This document shows, one piece after another, positions 12,665 to 24,262 of a stretch of 64,000 nt of DNA (its first letter is position 1; every line of letters starts with the position of its first letter). This stretch comes from Iris pallida (Eukaryota; Streptophyta; Magnoliopsida; Asparagales; Iridaceae): assembly GCA_029216955.1 (NCBI GenBank), contig JANAVB010029819.1, positions 38,809,767-38,873,766 of the forward strand, read 5' to 3'. A program made the translations under genes and the position numbers. The notes beneath the pieces were generated by a model, which saw only the letters and a list, made by a program, of their open reading frames with translations, had not been told where the DNA came from and made no database searches.

Positions 12665-12825
12665 TCTCTGGAAGGTTTAGGACGCACACATAAGCAAGGT
12701 TGCCTACCGGTCTATAATCAAACAAAAATATTTATTTATAATATATTTCGGTCCTATGTTGTGACAAATTGATGTTCTAGTGTTCTAATTGTTTCTAAAT
12801 ATGTCTTCCTAAGTTGTTGTTCAGA

Positions 12826-12852
12826 TTGACCTGCATGGGCCACCACTAAAAA
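12826..12852 (-). promoter_or_regulatory. RLG-A leader with candidate primer binding site
   Basis: Immediately downstream of the 5' LTR in element orientation is GTTTTTAG followed by TGGTGGCCCATGCAGG. The same block sits at the same place in RLG-B and RLG-C. A TGG-initiated block there is where a tRNA primer should pair, but I do not recognise a tRNA ending in the complementary sequence. Confidence 0.55.
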
Positions 12853-15800
12853 CATGTCACGACCCGGTCCCAATTTCTTGGGTCGAATCGGATCATGTCC
12901 AGCCTGCACCGTTGTTGAGACGGCGGCAGTAAGCTGTTCAGTAGCAGGTAACCATACAACAATACTATATTTGTCACAACTCAACATTCAGAAATTTAAA
13001 ACTTTATTAAACTTTTACAATGAAATGAAAGATACAACTTAAACCATTTTCTACATACATCATGAATAAAAGAAAACTCTAGGCAAACAGCTCATCAGTC
13101 TCGAATTCCTCGTCTTCTAGTTGGGACCTTGAAAATATCCCGAAACAAAGCCTCATCGGTGATACCTAAAATATTGGGTCTCCAGTCAGAAGGGAGCAAA
13201 GTACAATTCATGCTAATTTAAAACAGTTAAAGTAAATAATAGAATCATGCAGTTTTAAACAGTTTGAAGAAAGAATAGTTTTCAGCGGTAAAACAGTATG
13301 ATTTGAACAGGCAATAAATTATGACCGGCTTGGGATGTACAGTAGTATCCTAGCGATACGATATGGCTTATCCCCGTGTGAAGAGGGGAAAGCTAATACA
13401 GTCAGTAGTTACAGTTGGCTTTGGTCATAATCATTACTCTATTCCCCCAGTCCCAATCAGTACAGTAGTCACAATCAGTACTCTCCAAGAGAGTTTCGTG
13501 TTTGCATCGTGGTTTAAACATGCAGTAAAACGATTATAGAAATAATTGTAAAACTAACACAAACTATACTTGCCTCAGGAAAATGACTGGAGAGATGAGT
13601 TGGTACCGAGGAGGAACGTCAGGTATGTCTTCGAGTTCCTACAGTTGAGAACTCGACTTAGATCCGCTATATAACCAAGCTAAGTGTGCTAGTTGCAATC
13701 TCTAGTAACAAGTCCTAGTCAGGTTTTAAGTTGTTATTAAGCTACAGCTAACGTTTACGTCGCAAGCTATGTGCGTTGATTAAACCAGTGGATTCGGTTA
13801 TTTGGGAAAATAATAACAGGAACAAATTATCTTTGGAAAACTTTGTGCTTTTGTAATATATCTATGAAAATAGTTTCTTCCAATGCCAAATCATAAACTA
13901 GTTATCTTACTAATATTTTATCCATTTATTTTACTTGGTAATTCTTAATTAATTTTATACGAGAAATATTTACGTTCTAACTACGGGTTACACGTCCAAT
14001 CCAAAACCACCCAAAAGAATCAACATCAACCACCCAGAAAAGAAAGTAAAACCTACACTATGCAATACAGGGGCACAGCTAACCAACCTAGAAATATGGG
14101 CTTATGCCCTTTACAAATTTTACATAAAATAAGAGGAAAATGTTTAGTTCCGAAATAATATGTGCAGTAACCAATTATCTATAATAAATAAGTAAAATAA
14201 TTTAAACATTGAATTAAGTAATTTAAATCAAAGTTTAGGAGTCTCAGACTTGGTCCATCGTCATATCTAGCTAATACCTCAACGCCCGGTCGGACCGGTA
14301 CGTTTGCATTTCGCTAGGGCCCACAGACCGGTACGGTCGTCGCCCGAAAAGTCGGTTTTAAAATCATTTTCCGAAAACCAATTTAAAATCCAAATAGATA
14401 AAATTTTGTAAAAATTTGGGCAGCATTCCCTCTATTTCGGGACAACCCAAAACTGGGAAATGCGCCATAAAACCTGCAATTGCTCCAACCAAATAATAAT
14501 CCCGAAAATATAACCACCGAAATAATTTTCCAACCACCAGAACCTTCCCGAAATACCTGGGATATCCGAAATCAAACCAACAACACAAATCTCAGCAGAC
14601 AATATCACAGAAAATGCTAACGTAGCTAACCGAAACTACCACGTAGCTAACCGGATTTCCGAAGGGGAAACCGGGGACCGATATCATCATAGACTACCAA
14701 TGAAAAGCAACGGGACAGAGAATTTATACCTCGGGGTGCTCGGCTAGAGCTCTCAGATTATATAGAAAGAATAATAATAATCCCGTAGCGGCGTCGACGT
14801 CGAAAACGTCGAAAAAGTCCAGAATGGGCACGCTGGCCAGAAAAGATCTCGCGAAGGGCAGCGACGTCAGCAACAGATCTGAACAGCGTTGAGACAAAGG
14901 GCGCGGGGTGCGCCGGTCACCGGACGGTGGGGCTCGCGGGGGAGCGAGGATGCCGGTGGGGCGGATCTGGCCGGAAAGGGGGCGCGGAGTCAGCACGGGG
15001 GTGCGATGTGGTCGGCCGGAAGGGCCACGCGCGCTGGGGCGCACGCCGGAAGAAATCTGCGCGGGTGCGCGCCGGACGGGGAGGGCGCGAGGGAGGCTCG
15101 GCCGCTCGGGACAAAGGGGCGCTCGGCGGCCAGAGAGTTGCCGCGAAAAAGGGGGTGGCGACGACGGGGTCGTGCCGAGGGCGGACCCGCGGGGAAGCCG
15201 GCGGGAACGATCGGCCGACGCTCGGCGGTGAGGTCGAGAGTGGTCGGGTGAGAGGGGTTTGAGAAGTGGGTTTTGGTGGGAAAGGGTAGGTGGAGGAGGG
15301 GGTTTGTGCTTCTGCGGATGAGAGCAGAGGGGTTGGGGAATGGTGAGTTGGAGAGTAAGAGAGAGTTGAGAGTTATCTCTCCTGTGAGATGGTGGAGAGG
15401 TGGTTTTAAATGAACGTGGGGAGTGGGGTGTGAGAATTAAAGTGGAGTGGGGGTTACTCGAGTGAAATAAAGAAGGGAAGAGATAGAGTGAAGGGGAGAG
15501 ATGGAGAGGTGGGAGGTTATGAGAGTTAAGTGGGGAGTTAGAATAGGAAGGGTGCTGACCAAATCGTGGGAAGTGAGGTGCTGGTCCTACGGGACCAGCC
15601 CAAAATAATAATAATAAATTTTTTTTTTTAAAGATTAACCAAGTCCAACAATTCAGAATTAAGAAATAGGAAAAGATTGGGTTAGGCTCAGGCCTGGGTC
15701 TGGGTTCGGACTCGGGTCTGGGTCTGAACTCAAAAATCCTTGTTGTTATTTAATTTTTTTGAAATCATTTTAACACACAAAAAATAATATAATAATAATA

Positions 15801-15873
15801 AAAATAATAATCGAAATACTAATAATAATACTAAATCACCAATATTAATAAATTACAAAACATAGGTTTCACA
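12853..15873 (-). repeat. RLG-A 5' LTR
   Basis: This copy matches 6305-9326 along its full length. In element orientation it holds the GC island (about 15250 down to 14780), then a TATA-like GTATAAATT near 14722-14730, so the promoter should lie here. It ends with a short inverted repeat, CCCAA and TTGGG, near 12868-12885, just before the leader. Confidence 0.93.
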
Positions 15874-15878
15874 GGTAT

Positions 15879-16251
15879 CGTGGCAGTCGCGGTTGCGTGT
15901 GTTGCCCTGTCGACGATGGAGGCGGAATACATTACGACGACGGAGGCTTGCAAGGAGCTGTTGTGGATGAAGAAGCTATTGCAGAAAATAGGACTGAAGC
16001 AAGAGCATTATACTTTGCTTTGCGACAGTCAGAGTGCTATTCACTTTGTAAAGGATCAGACATTTCATAGTCAGTCCAAGCACATCGAGACTCGGTATCA
16101 TTGGATACAGGATGTGGATGAGAAGAAGGATGCAGCGCTTGAGAAGGTTCATACTGATGACAATGGAGGGGACATGCTCATGAAGGTTCTACCAAAGGGA
16201 AAATTTGGGTACTGCAGGCAGATCGTCGGGATGACGACCTCCTCCACATAG
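15879..16251 (+). pseudogene. RLC-1 RNase H, C-terminal part after the RLG-A insertion
   Basis: This is the continuation of the copia RNase H interrupted at 6304. The motifs VALSTMEAEYI, CDSQSAIHFVKDQTFHSQSKHIETRYH and a shortened tail after DMLMKVLPKGKF are the usual C-terminal RNase H sequence. The frame does not join cleanly: the sequence beside the junction reads SWQSRL in one frame and CVALST in another, so a frameshift lies between about 15880 and 15900. The frame stops at 16249-16251, just ahead of the polypurine tract. Confidence 0.9.
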
Positions 16252-16268
16252 TTGTGAAGGGGGAGATT
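16252..16268 (+). promoter_or_regulatory. RLC-1 polypurine tract
   Basis: The purine-rich stretch GAAGGGGGAGAT abuts the TGTTGG start of the 3' LTR. This is the expected plus-strand primer of a copia element. Confidence 0.88.
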
Positions 16269-17092
16269 TGTTGGAGTGGGTGGGGTTTCCAATGTATATG
16301 GAGAAGACCCCGGAGTGCGACGAGCATCGTCTGTTTGTCTGAGAAGCTCGGGAGGTGACGAGGCCAGTCGGAGAAGACGAAGAATCTCGGGAGCTGCCAG
16401 AGGAGTTGCTGGAGAGAGGGGGCAGAGTTCGGGCCGAACTCTGCCCCAGGGGAGAGTTCTGGCCGAACTCTGCCTCCTTGTTCCAAAACCTTGCTGGAAG
16501 CAGTACACAGAGTTCTGGTCGAACTCTGTGCCAGGACAGAGTTCTGGCCGAACTTTGTGTGTCGAGGCTGAAGCATTTTTCAGGGTGATTTAATCACCGT
16601 TGGATCGTATCCTACGGTCCAGGTTTTGCTGCAGATTAGGGGGTTTATACATGTTTATTCCTAACCCTAATCATAACAAAACATTGAAGAATAAGAGAGA
16701 GAAAAATGAGGCAAGAGTGTTATTACAACTTTGGGAGAGAAGACGGAGGATTGAAGGTCTTTTTCGGAGGAGAATCGGATTCGGGTAATCTCTACTCGTC
16801 GTTCTTGTTCTTCGTAGCCTTGTAATCATTGTTCTTACTTCCAAGTGTTGTGGGGATCCGATTTGGATCGGAAGAAGTTTGTAGAGGGTGTAATTCTTCT
16901 ATTTCATTAGTGGAGGCTTCTCAAGGTTGGACTCCGATCGTCCCGTGGTTTTTTCCGTAAGGGTTTTCCACGTCAAAAATTCTCTGTGTCTGCGTGGTTT
17001 GTTTTGGTGTTTTCGTTCGTACGTTGTTTTGCTCGGTTCTCTCGCAGGTACTCTCTAGTTTGGGGAAAGATTTTTGCGTTTCTTTCCCAACA
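16269..17092 (+). repeat. RLC-1 3' LTR
   Basis: At 824 bp it runs from TGTTGGAG to CCAACA and is followed by the target duplication CCATT. It matches 1834-2584 apart from scattered substitutions and an extra segment at about 16420-16487 holding two more copies of the inverted-repeat motif. Four copies lie at about 16422-16444, 16452-16472, 16507-16527 and 16537-16557. The first is a perfect inverted repeat with 11-bp arms (GCAGAGTTCGG and CCGAACTCTGC) around one G. Confidence 0.93.
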
Positions 17093-17097
17093 CCATT

Positions 17098-17456
17098 CAA
17101 CTGTTACCAGAATTTTATAGCCCTGCTTGGGTATCTTGTACATTATGTTGTAATTTTACAAATAGTCAAGGAGAAAAACGTATAGGATTAAGAAAATACT
17201 AAAATACTAGTCCACAACACCTCATTCAAATTAACTTTTGATGTAAATGCCAAAAATAAAATAAACAAAGATAACTAACAAGTTCACCAGTTTGAAATCA
17301 GATTTGCAAACATACCCAGTAATTCGGTTGACAGTATTTTTTTTAATAAACTGATCACTTATAAGTACAAATCAATACTTCAATGAACGATATGGATTTC
17401 CATATAACCAGCAAATTAAATAACATGCCTTTTTCTTTTCTTTCAAGGACATAGAT
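17098..17456. other. Linker, no gene seen
   Basis: This is AT-rich sequence between the RLC-1 target duplication and the hAT end. Bases 17449-17456 (ACATAGAT) form the left target duplication of the hAT element. Confidence 0.6.
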
Positions 17457-17746
17457 CATGGCCAGCTCCAAGGAGAGGCAGGCTAGGCAGCTGCCTAGGG
17501 CCTCCTCCCCTAGGAGGACCTCCAAAAAAAATTTGTATGTGTTTTATTCATAGCCCAGGGCCACATTTTGAAGCCGGTCAAAACCCCATGTTGATGACAA
17601 CAATTTCTGGATGAGCATGAAAGTTTGGATGAATTGTTGAGATGATTTATCATCAGTCCCTATTTTCACGTTGACATATTTCTAAAATAGGAATGACAAC
17701 AGTTCCTATTTTCAAGCCCTAACCTTCCTCAACGGAAATATCTCCC

Positions 17747-20660
17747 TGTCACGACCCGGTCCCCAAATACTTGGGTCGAATCGGATCATGCCCAGCCTGC
17801 ACCGTTGATGAGACGGCGGCAGTAAGCTGTAATCCATATGCAGGTGATCAACAACATTTGAAATTAAATTTGCCACAACATTTATTTAAACGATAATTAA
17901 AAACTTGTTCGGTTACAAAGATTCATAACTTGAAATAACACAGAAACAACTAAACTCTCAAACTAAAGTAGCATCTATGGAGACGCCACAACATCATCTT
18001 TAGCTGGAAGTACCGCCGGGTACAAATCAGGATCATAATAGCTATTGATCAGCATCTCCAGGTCATCAGAAATACCTAAAATGTTGTCTCTAGTCAGGAG
18101 GGAGCAAAGTACAATTCATGCAAATTTTAACAATTAAAATGACAATTAATATAATACACTTTTAAACAGTTTTTAAAGATAAAACAGATTTGAAATACAG
18201 TACAGTGATGTGAATAGGTAATGAATATGACCGGATTGGGTTACAGTAGTATCCTAGCGATACGGTATGGCTTGTCCCCGTGTGAAGAGGGGAAAGCTAA
18301 CACAGTCAGTTATCCTAATTTTGGATTTGGTCATATCCACTACTCTACTCCCCCAGTCCCCAACAGTACGGTCAGTACTCTCGAAAGAGTTCGTGTATAA
18401 CAGTGGTTTAAAATTGCAATGAAATGATTGTTAAAATAATCGTAAATCCACATAAATGTACTTGCCTTAAATTTCTTAAGTTGGACGAGATTGGTTCTTC
18501 GGGATTTGAACAGTCACCTCTCTTCTTTGAAATCCTACATTCCGAAAATTATGTCTCAGAAACCACAACTCTAGAATCTAGTTACAATCTCTAGATTTTG
18601 TTTCCTAGTCAATTTTAATCTTGTATTAATCAACACAAACAAAACACGCTTTTCTAGTGAGTTACAATTTAGGAAATCCAATTTATGTTTTATTCTGGAA
18701 AACTTGTTTTTATCAACTTTATTGGGAAAAAGTTAGTATTTTATTATTATACATATAAATATATTTTTCTTTTCTTTAAGTAAGAAAATCATGAATTTTC
18801 TAACTAATTAATTAATAATAATATTAATTTATTCTACGCGTTCACAAACTCAGCAAATCCACAAATAATTCCTACTTATTACAATTCACAAAATAGATAA
18901 ATGGGCTTATGCCCTTACATTTCCATGAATTAAAATAAGAGAAAATAAACTGTTAGTCCTACAAAATTAATAATAACTAATAATTTAAGAATAAAATAAA
19001 ATGAGTCTCAGAACTGGTCCAATCTTCATTTACAGCTACTCTGCCTCAACGTCCGGACAAACCGGTGCGTTTGCATTTCACTGGGACCCATTGACCGATA
19101 AGGTCGTCGCCCAAAAATATTATTATTTCCGAAAATCATTTAAAAATCATTTTTATAATTTTTATAAAAATTTCGGCAGCACTTCCTCTACTTTTGGTCA
19201 ACCCAAAAACTGGGAAAGTGTGCTACAACCTGCAAAAACAATCCCAAACCAGGGATACCCAAAAATATTTATATAAAATAACCACAGAATAATTTCCTAA
19301 GCCACATCGGAAAACCCGGAATAATATCAGAATTCCCGAAACAGATTCGGAATTTCCTGAAAACACATCGGAACCCACAGGATTATTTCCAAAATGTTCA
19401 GAAATTCCACAACAGAACTAATTCCCACAATTCCCGAAAATAGCCACAAAATTCTTCAAAAGCCAAGTGCCAAAAATCTCTAACCAACAGAATCATAACC
19501 CAAATAACATTGGCTAACCACAGCATCCGAAATATTTTCGGAAAACCAAATTTCCACAGAACTCTTTCCAAAGAGTTCACGTAAAAATCACAGAACCCAA
19601 AATCAGAGGACAATTGTCCGAAACCAGAAACATAACCGAAAAAACCGAATTTTCCAAAGAAAATTCCCGGACCAGATTTCATCATAGACCAAAAGAACTA
19701 CGGGACTAACAGAAGTTACCGAAAAACGAAGGAATCCGAAGTGATGCCTCGGACTCAGAACGTTCCAGCACTCGCGGACAGTGGGAACCCACAGATCTGA
19801 GTCGAGTATGCTGACCGAGCGGGACAGAGTCGCGGGACAGCGCCGGAGGAGGAAAACACGTCGGAGCTAGGGCAGGGGCGCGGATCCGGCAAAGGGACCG
19901 GGAAACTCGCGGGTGCCGGCGTTCAGGAGGCGCGCGGGGGCAGTGGCTGGTCGGCAGATGGGCGGGGTGGCGTCGGCCTGGGCGGTCCCCGCGCAGGGGT
20001 CGGCGGTGGAGACACCGGAAGGAGGTCGGGCCGGCAGGAGACACGGGGAGCTAGGGCACGGGTTTGGGAAAGAGGGAAAAATGGGAATGGTGGTGATGGA
20101 AGTGAAATGGTGAAGGGTTTATATGGGAGAAGAGAGTTTGGGAGTTACCAGAAGAGGGAACGAGGAGTCGGGGAGTTACGAGAAGGAAGGGTCAGCCGAC
20201 ATTCTCCTCCAGAAGAGAGGAAGAGGAAAAAATGGTTTAATAAAAACTAATAAGTTATTTAAGTTAATAATTTTAGTACAAAAGCTTAATGGGTTATGGT
20301 TTATTGGGTTTTGGGCCTAAGGCTATGGGTCCAAGTTGTTTTAAACAATGAACTAACATAAAATTTTATGGGCTGAACAACAACAATAAAATGGTTTTAA
20401 GGCTTTTGAGAAAATAATTTGTTTTCTTAATTAATTCAAAATATTTTAAAGTTCAATTAAAATCAAACCGGGTTTATATCTAAGCTGACATACAAAAACC
20501 TAATCAATTTATTTTCTTGAACATAATAATAATAATTTGTATTCTAAATACATAATTTTTAATTAGAAAAATTTGCATGTTTTGATTAAACTCTAGTTTC
20601 AAAAATTCAATTTTCCCAAATTAATAATTGAAAAAAATTTTTAAAATTACGGGTTTCACA
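17747..20660 (-). repeat. RLG-B 3' LTR
   Basis: It starts TGTCACGACCCGG and ends GGGTTTCACA on the + strand. The first ~90 bp closely match the start of the RLG-A LTR, and further similarity is patchy. A GC-rich, CpG-rich island spans about 19790-20060. ORFs here (for example 19001-19276 and 19706-20044) recur in the other LTR and show no domain. Confidence 0.94.
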
Positions 20661-23289
20661 ACCTTCCCTCCTTAGAAAATTTCGTCCTCGAAATTTCAAG
20701 GATCAGGGCCGGGATACAATCAACACTTAGCTTTAAACAAAATGAACTTTAAACTAGCAGGCACGATCGGAATTATCAAAATATGATCTGAAATGGGACG
20801 GAAAAGTTTGGAGTATTCAAATCATTTTAGGCACGAGAAAGAACCTAGGTACCTCCAGAATCATAGAATAGGCGAGAACTAAAAGAGGTTACGAGAGAAA
20901 ACAAGAAAAGAGTGGAGGTCGACATTTTATTTAAAAAGGCAGAAGATGATGGAATCTTCTAAGATGAGAAACCTAAATGTCCCATCAAATTGAAATAGGG
21001 TACAGGAAGAATTGAAAAGTTGTACGATAGTAGGATACTAAAGATGATTAGAATGATAATGAATGTAATCGAGTGAAATATTTCCAATGAGGGCCGAGTG
21101 ATGATCAACGAGGATGGAAAGTATGTCGTTTCACCGCTCAACGGTCAGAAGATAGGATATGCGGAAAAAGACCTACAAGATAACTACCTATAGCTTCCAA
21201 ATTAAATCTGTAACTAGATGATAATAATAATGAATGAATAAATACATAAGGTATAGGAATATATATGTATGCAGCGTACCAAGGTTGAACAGAAAAGAGG
21301 TCGAGGTAGTCGAGCTTGATTTGATCCTAATAATTTTTTTTTAGGACGACCAAGTAGAATTTTGTAGGAAATCTGTTATCTCTGATTGTGACAAAAGATT
21401 TCTGGAAATGAAGACAACCGCTAGAAATGTAAATCCTCTAATCGGGCGAAAGTCAGAATGATTTGATAGTGCAAAAGGTAACCATGATATGAATGTAGTC
21501 TGAATAGTATTCGGGAACCAAATATGTTTGAAGTCACTTTGTCTCAAATCCATGCCTCGCCAGAGTGCACCTGACTGCAGTGAATTTTTTTTGACCCAAT
21601 AACTTGAATAATTTTAGGTGACCGAGTACTCTTTTAACTTTATCCATTCCATGACTAAGCAACAAAGATGATCAACATGGTGTATTTAGAACATAGTCAC
21701 GATAATATCCAGAAATCTATGATCACCCGAAATTACTTCAACTTTAGAGTCTTTTTGCCTTGCCAGTGCGCAACCGGCTGCAGTAAACTCGCAGTTTTCA
21801 TAATTCAGGCAAATCACTACAACGCACATGTGCGAAGTTGTATTAGGTTATTGGATATTTTCTCAGCTGTGTCCATGAAAATTTAAAAAAAATTTCCTAA
21901 AATTCAAACGAGTTCTAAAGTTCTATTTATGATAGAAAAGGGTATTGATGTATGTTCTACTGGTTTCAAGAAAATTTATCAGGATAAATATGTGTTCCAG
22001 TAACTCTTAAGAATTAAGAGATTTGATTTTGAAGAAATTGATCAAGCTTGAGTATGGCCAATTGAGTGGGACGCAGGATAAGGTAGAAAAATCAGAGTTT
22101 TGGGTTGAGTTGAACAAATCAATGAGAACATTCCCGATAAATCACTTAAAGGATACAGACGTTTACCAAAATTATTTGAAGAAATAATTTCTTATCCAAG
22201 GAAAGTTTTGAGAATGTGATAGGGAGTAGGGTTGACGTAAAAGAAGTATGTCTTTATGGATTTCGGGAAATCTGGTTAAAATGATTTAGTAGAGCCAACA
22301 GGGAAATGACTCAACAATTTTAAAAGAAGATTTTTCTAATAAGATGGAATCAATTCTCTGACCGTTCGTACTTCACGGTACTCAAGCATTGAGTTAAAAT
22401 ACTGCCTAAGCTTTGGATTGATCAAGAAGTTGCATAGAGAGTGTAGGGTTTCAAGTTGAGTGGGAAAAATCAACAAAATATTTGGAATAACCTAGGAGAT
22501 AACAATCAAGATTTGAGGTTATTTTAAAAATATCTTCTCTAGGGGAATCATGAACTAACCAGGCTGAACCAATTCTTTCGGTAATAACTGAGGTTTATGG
22601 TTCCAGAAGGATTTGGTTCAGGATTCGCTCCAAGGAAGTCAATTTAGAATTTAGATCAAGTTTGGGTACACAAATCATAAAAGTTTCTCCAGTAGACAAG
22701 AGTTATTAGAGTTTAGAACTCTAGATAGAGAATGAGTCTGGATTCCCGTTAAAGATAGAAAAAGATTGATCACTAGTGGAGAAGTTAAAAGGTCTGCTGA
22801 CGAAGGAGATTAAGGAGTTCTAGTAATGGTCCATAATTAGCAAAAGTATAGATCCTACGGGATGCTAAAAGTTTGTTAAAGATATGGGAAGGAGATCATC
22901 CCTAAAATCACGGGATACTAAAAGGTACAAAATCTTGGAAAAACATATACTATCATACAGTCGGCCTAAACTGGTCAGGGTCCAAATCACTCCTTATGCC
23001 ATCATCAATTCTAATTGTTATAGGTACCAACTAATGTTTGGGTAATCCAAATTCTACCCTTCCAATTCTTTATCACCAACATATCCCTGATAAATATCAC
23101 CTTTCATTCCTCCTCATTTACAATTTCAGCAATTGTATCGTAGGAGAGAGACTTTGGGAAAGATTTCTACCATAAGGGTGTAAACAAGAATTTTATTCAT
23201 AAAGGAGAATTACGGCAAGACTCTCATGATTATTCTAAGGACATTCAGTTACAACTTCTTATAACAATAGGTAATGACAGTTCTAGGTA
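20661..23289. other. RLG-B internal region without genes, starting with the polypurine block
   Basis: The first ~35 bp (20661-20695) are the conserved - strand polypurine block beginning AATTTCGAGGACGAAATTTT in element orientation. The remaining 2.6 kb hold no ORF or motif that I can assign to a retrotransposon protein on either strand. The 60-70 codon ORFs at 20959-21141 and 21341-21553 look like chance frames. Confidence 0.7.
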
Positions 23290-24072
23290 CTAGTCCTCAT
23301 GGCTCTGGCTCTTGTATGAGCAGTCTCCAATCGCCTCATCTTCTTCTATGATCCTCGAGTCTGCATCATGCCTTCCTGTAGTGAGTGTAGGAGGCAAGGC
23401 TTGCTCGATAAAAAGAGAGTCCCTAGGTTGCAGCGTAGCAGGTGTTGCTGGGATAGGTGCTCTGGTATAATGGACAGATAAGAGGCAGTTCTTTACCCGA
23501 TGTTCAGTGGATCCACATGCCAAACATTGTCCCAATCTATTGCGGCAACTAACGGCCTGATGACCAGACCTCTTGCAGTAGTCACAAGCCAATAGCCTCT
23601 TACAACAAGACTGCCGAAAAATAGGGTACTTGATGGGACCCAAATATCTTCTAGATTCAGGAGTATACCTTCTAGGGTGAGGTTCCGTACTAACTCGGTT
23701 TAAGATAGCTAAGGCTACGTCATTGACATTATTCATAACATCCCTCGTAATATCTATCAGTTTCTGCTGGGCCTCGGCTTGGGCCTTCTGACCTTCAAGT
23801 ACACCTTGCAGCAGGCTTGCGATGTCAGAGGAGTTATCGGGCACTGAGGCCACAGCTTGAGCAGCTACTGCTGCAGTGACCTGCACCTCAGCCCGAGAAT
23901 AGGTAGGGTCCGCCGCTTGATCTGCAGTTCCAGAAGTGGCGCCAGGTGCTGGTGGTTCATGGGACCGATCGGTCAACTGCAAGGATGGGGGTTCTGGTCG
24001 TACTGGGGAAAATGGGGTGCGATCGGGAGATGGCACCGCATCACCAGCAGGGGTGGTCGTTCCCTTGGTCAT
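23290..24072 (-). CDS. RLG-B gag-like protein with two CCHC knuckles and no capsid domain
   Basis: The ORF encodes 260 residues and is intact. The start at 24072 is the first ATG after the leader. Residues 1-60 are rich in Pro, Ser and Thr. Residues about 75-125 look helical (DIASLLQGVLEGQKAQAEAQ, then MNNVNDVALAILNRV). Residues about 160-200 carry two knuckles, CDYCKRSGHQAVSC and CLACGSTEHRVKNC, both C-x2-C-x4-H-x4-C and separated by RNRLGQ. The tail is acidic. In chromovirus gags a capsid domain of roughly 100-200 residues normally lies before the knuckles; here it is absent. RNA binding is expected from the knuckles. A role in packaging by a helper element is inference. The relative in RLG-A is broken, and RLG-C encodes a similar layout. 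Confidence 0.85.
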   Translation of the reverse strand: MTKGTTTPAGDAVPSPDRTPFSPVRPEPPSLQLTDRSHEPPAPGATSGTADQAADPTYSRAEVQVTAAVAAQAVASVPDNSSDIASLLQGVLEGQKAQAEAQQKLIDITRDVMNNVNDVALAILNRVSTEPHPRRYTPESRRYLGPIKYPIFRQSCCKRLLACDYCKRSGHQAVSCRNRLGQCLACGSTEHRVKNCLLSVHYTRAPIPATPATLQPRDSLFIEQALPPTLTTGRHDADSRIIEEDEAIGDCSYKSQSHED

Positions 24073-24262
24073 ATTCTGGAAAGTATAGGTTGCAATACAT
24101 AAGCAAGGTAGCCTACCAGTCTATATCAATCAAAAATATTTAATAATAAAATATTTCGGTCCTATGTCGTGATAAATTGATGTTCTAGTGTTCTAGTTGT
24201 TTCTAGATAGGTTTTCCTAAGTTGTTGTTGTTGTAGACCTGCATGGGCCACCACTAAAAACA
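24073..24262 (-). promoter_or_regulatory. RLG-B leader with candidate primer binding site
   Basis: The leader joins the LTR to the gag-like ORF. Positions about 24236-24262 carry the same GTTTTTAG + TGGTGGCCCATGCAGG block found in RLG-A and RLG-C. Confidence 0.6.

Larger units (their letters stand above)
6305..15873 (-). mobile_element. RLG-A: Ty3/gypsy retrotransposon (Tekay/Del-like chromovirus), decayed, inside RLC-1
   Basis: The 5-bp duplication GGTAT lies at 6300-6304 and 15874-15878. LTRs of 3022 and 3021 bp (6305-9326, 12853-15873) flank a 3.5-kb internal region whose coding remnants all read on the - strand. Element ends are TGTGAA...GTGACA in element orientation. Lineage is inferred from remnants of integrase, including the C-terminal VYNVFYVSQLRRYIPDPSH text typical of Tekay/Del chromoviruses, plus the two-knuckle gag. 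Every coding segment is broken and the gag lacks the capsid region, so movement required another element's enzymes. Confidence 0.94.
1834..17092 (+). mobile_element. RLC-1: Ty1/copia LTR retrotransposon (Tork/TNT1-like), split by RLG-A
   Basis: Both boundaries are resolved. The 5-bp target duplication CCATT lies at 1829-1833 and 17093-17097. LTRs are at 1834-2584 and 16269-17092. A priming site complementary to initiator Met tRNA follows the 5' LTR, and a purine-rich tract precedes the 3' LTR. The gene order gag, protease, integrase, reverse transcriptase, RNase H is that of copia elements, and the gag and RT text resembles the TNT1/Tork lineage. Without the RLG-A insertion (6305-15873) the element is about 5.7 kb. 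Frameshifts, stop codons and lost zinc-ligand cysteines mean it cannot encode its own transposition. Confidence 0.95.

Noticed and set aside
19706..20044. 112-codon - strand ORF in the RLG-B LTR, repeated at 35821-36159
   Set aside because: GC-rich composition, overlapping frames open on both strands, no recognisable motif.
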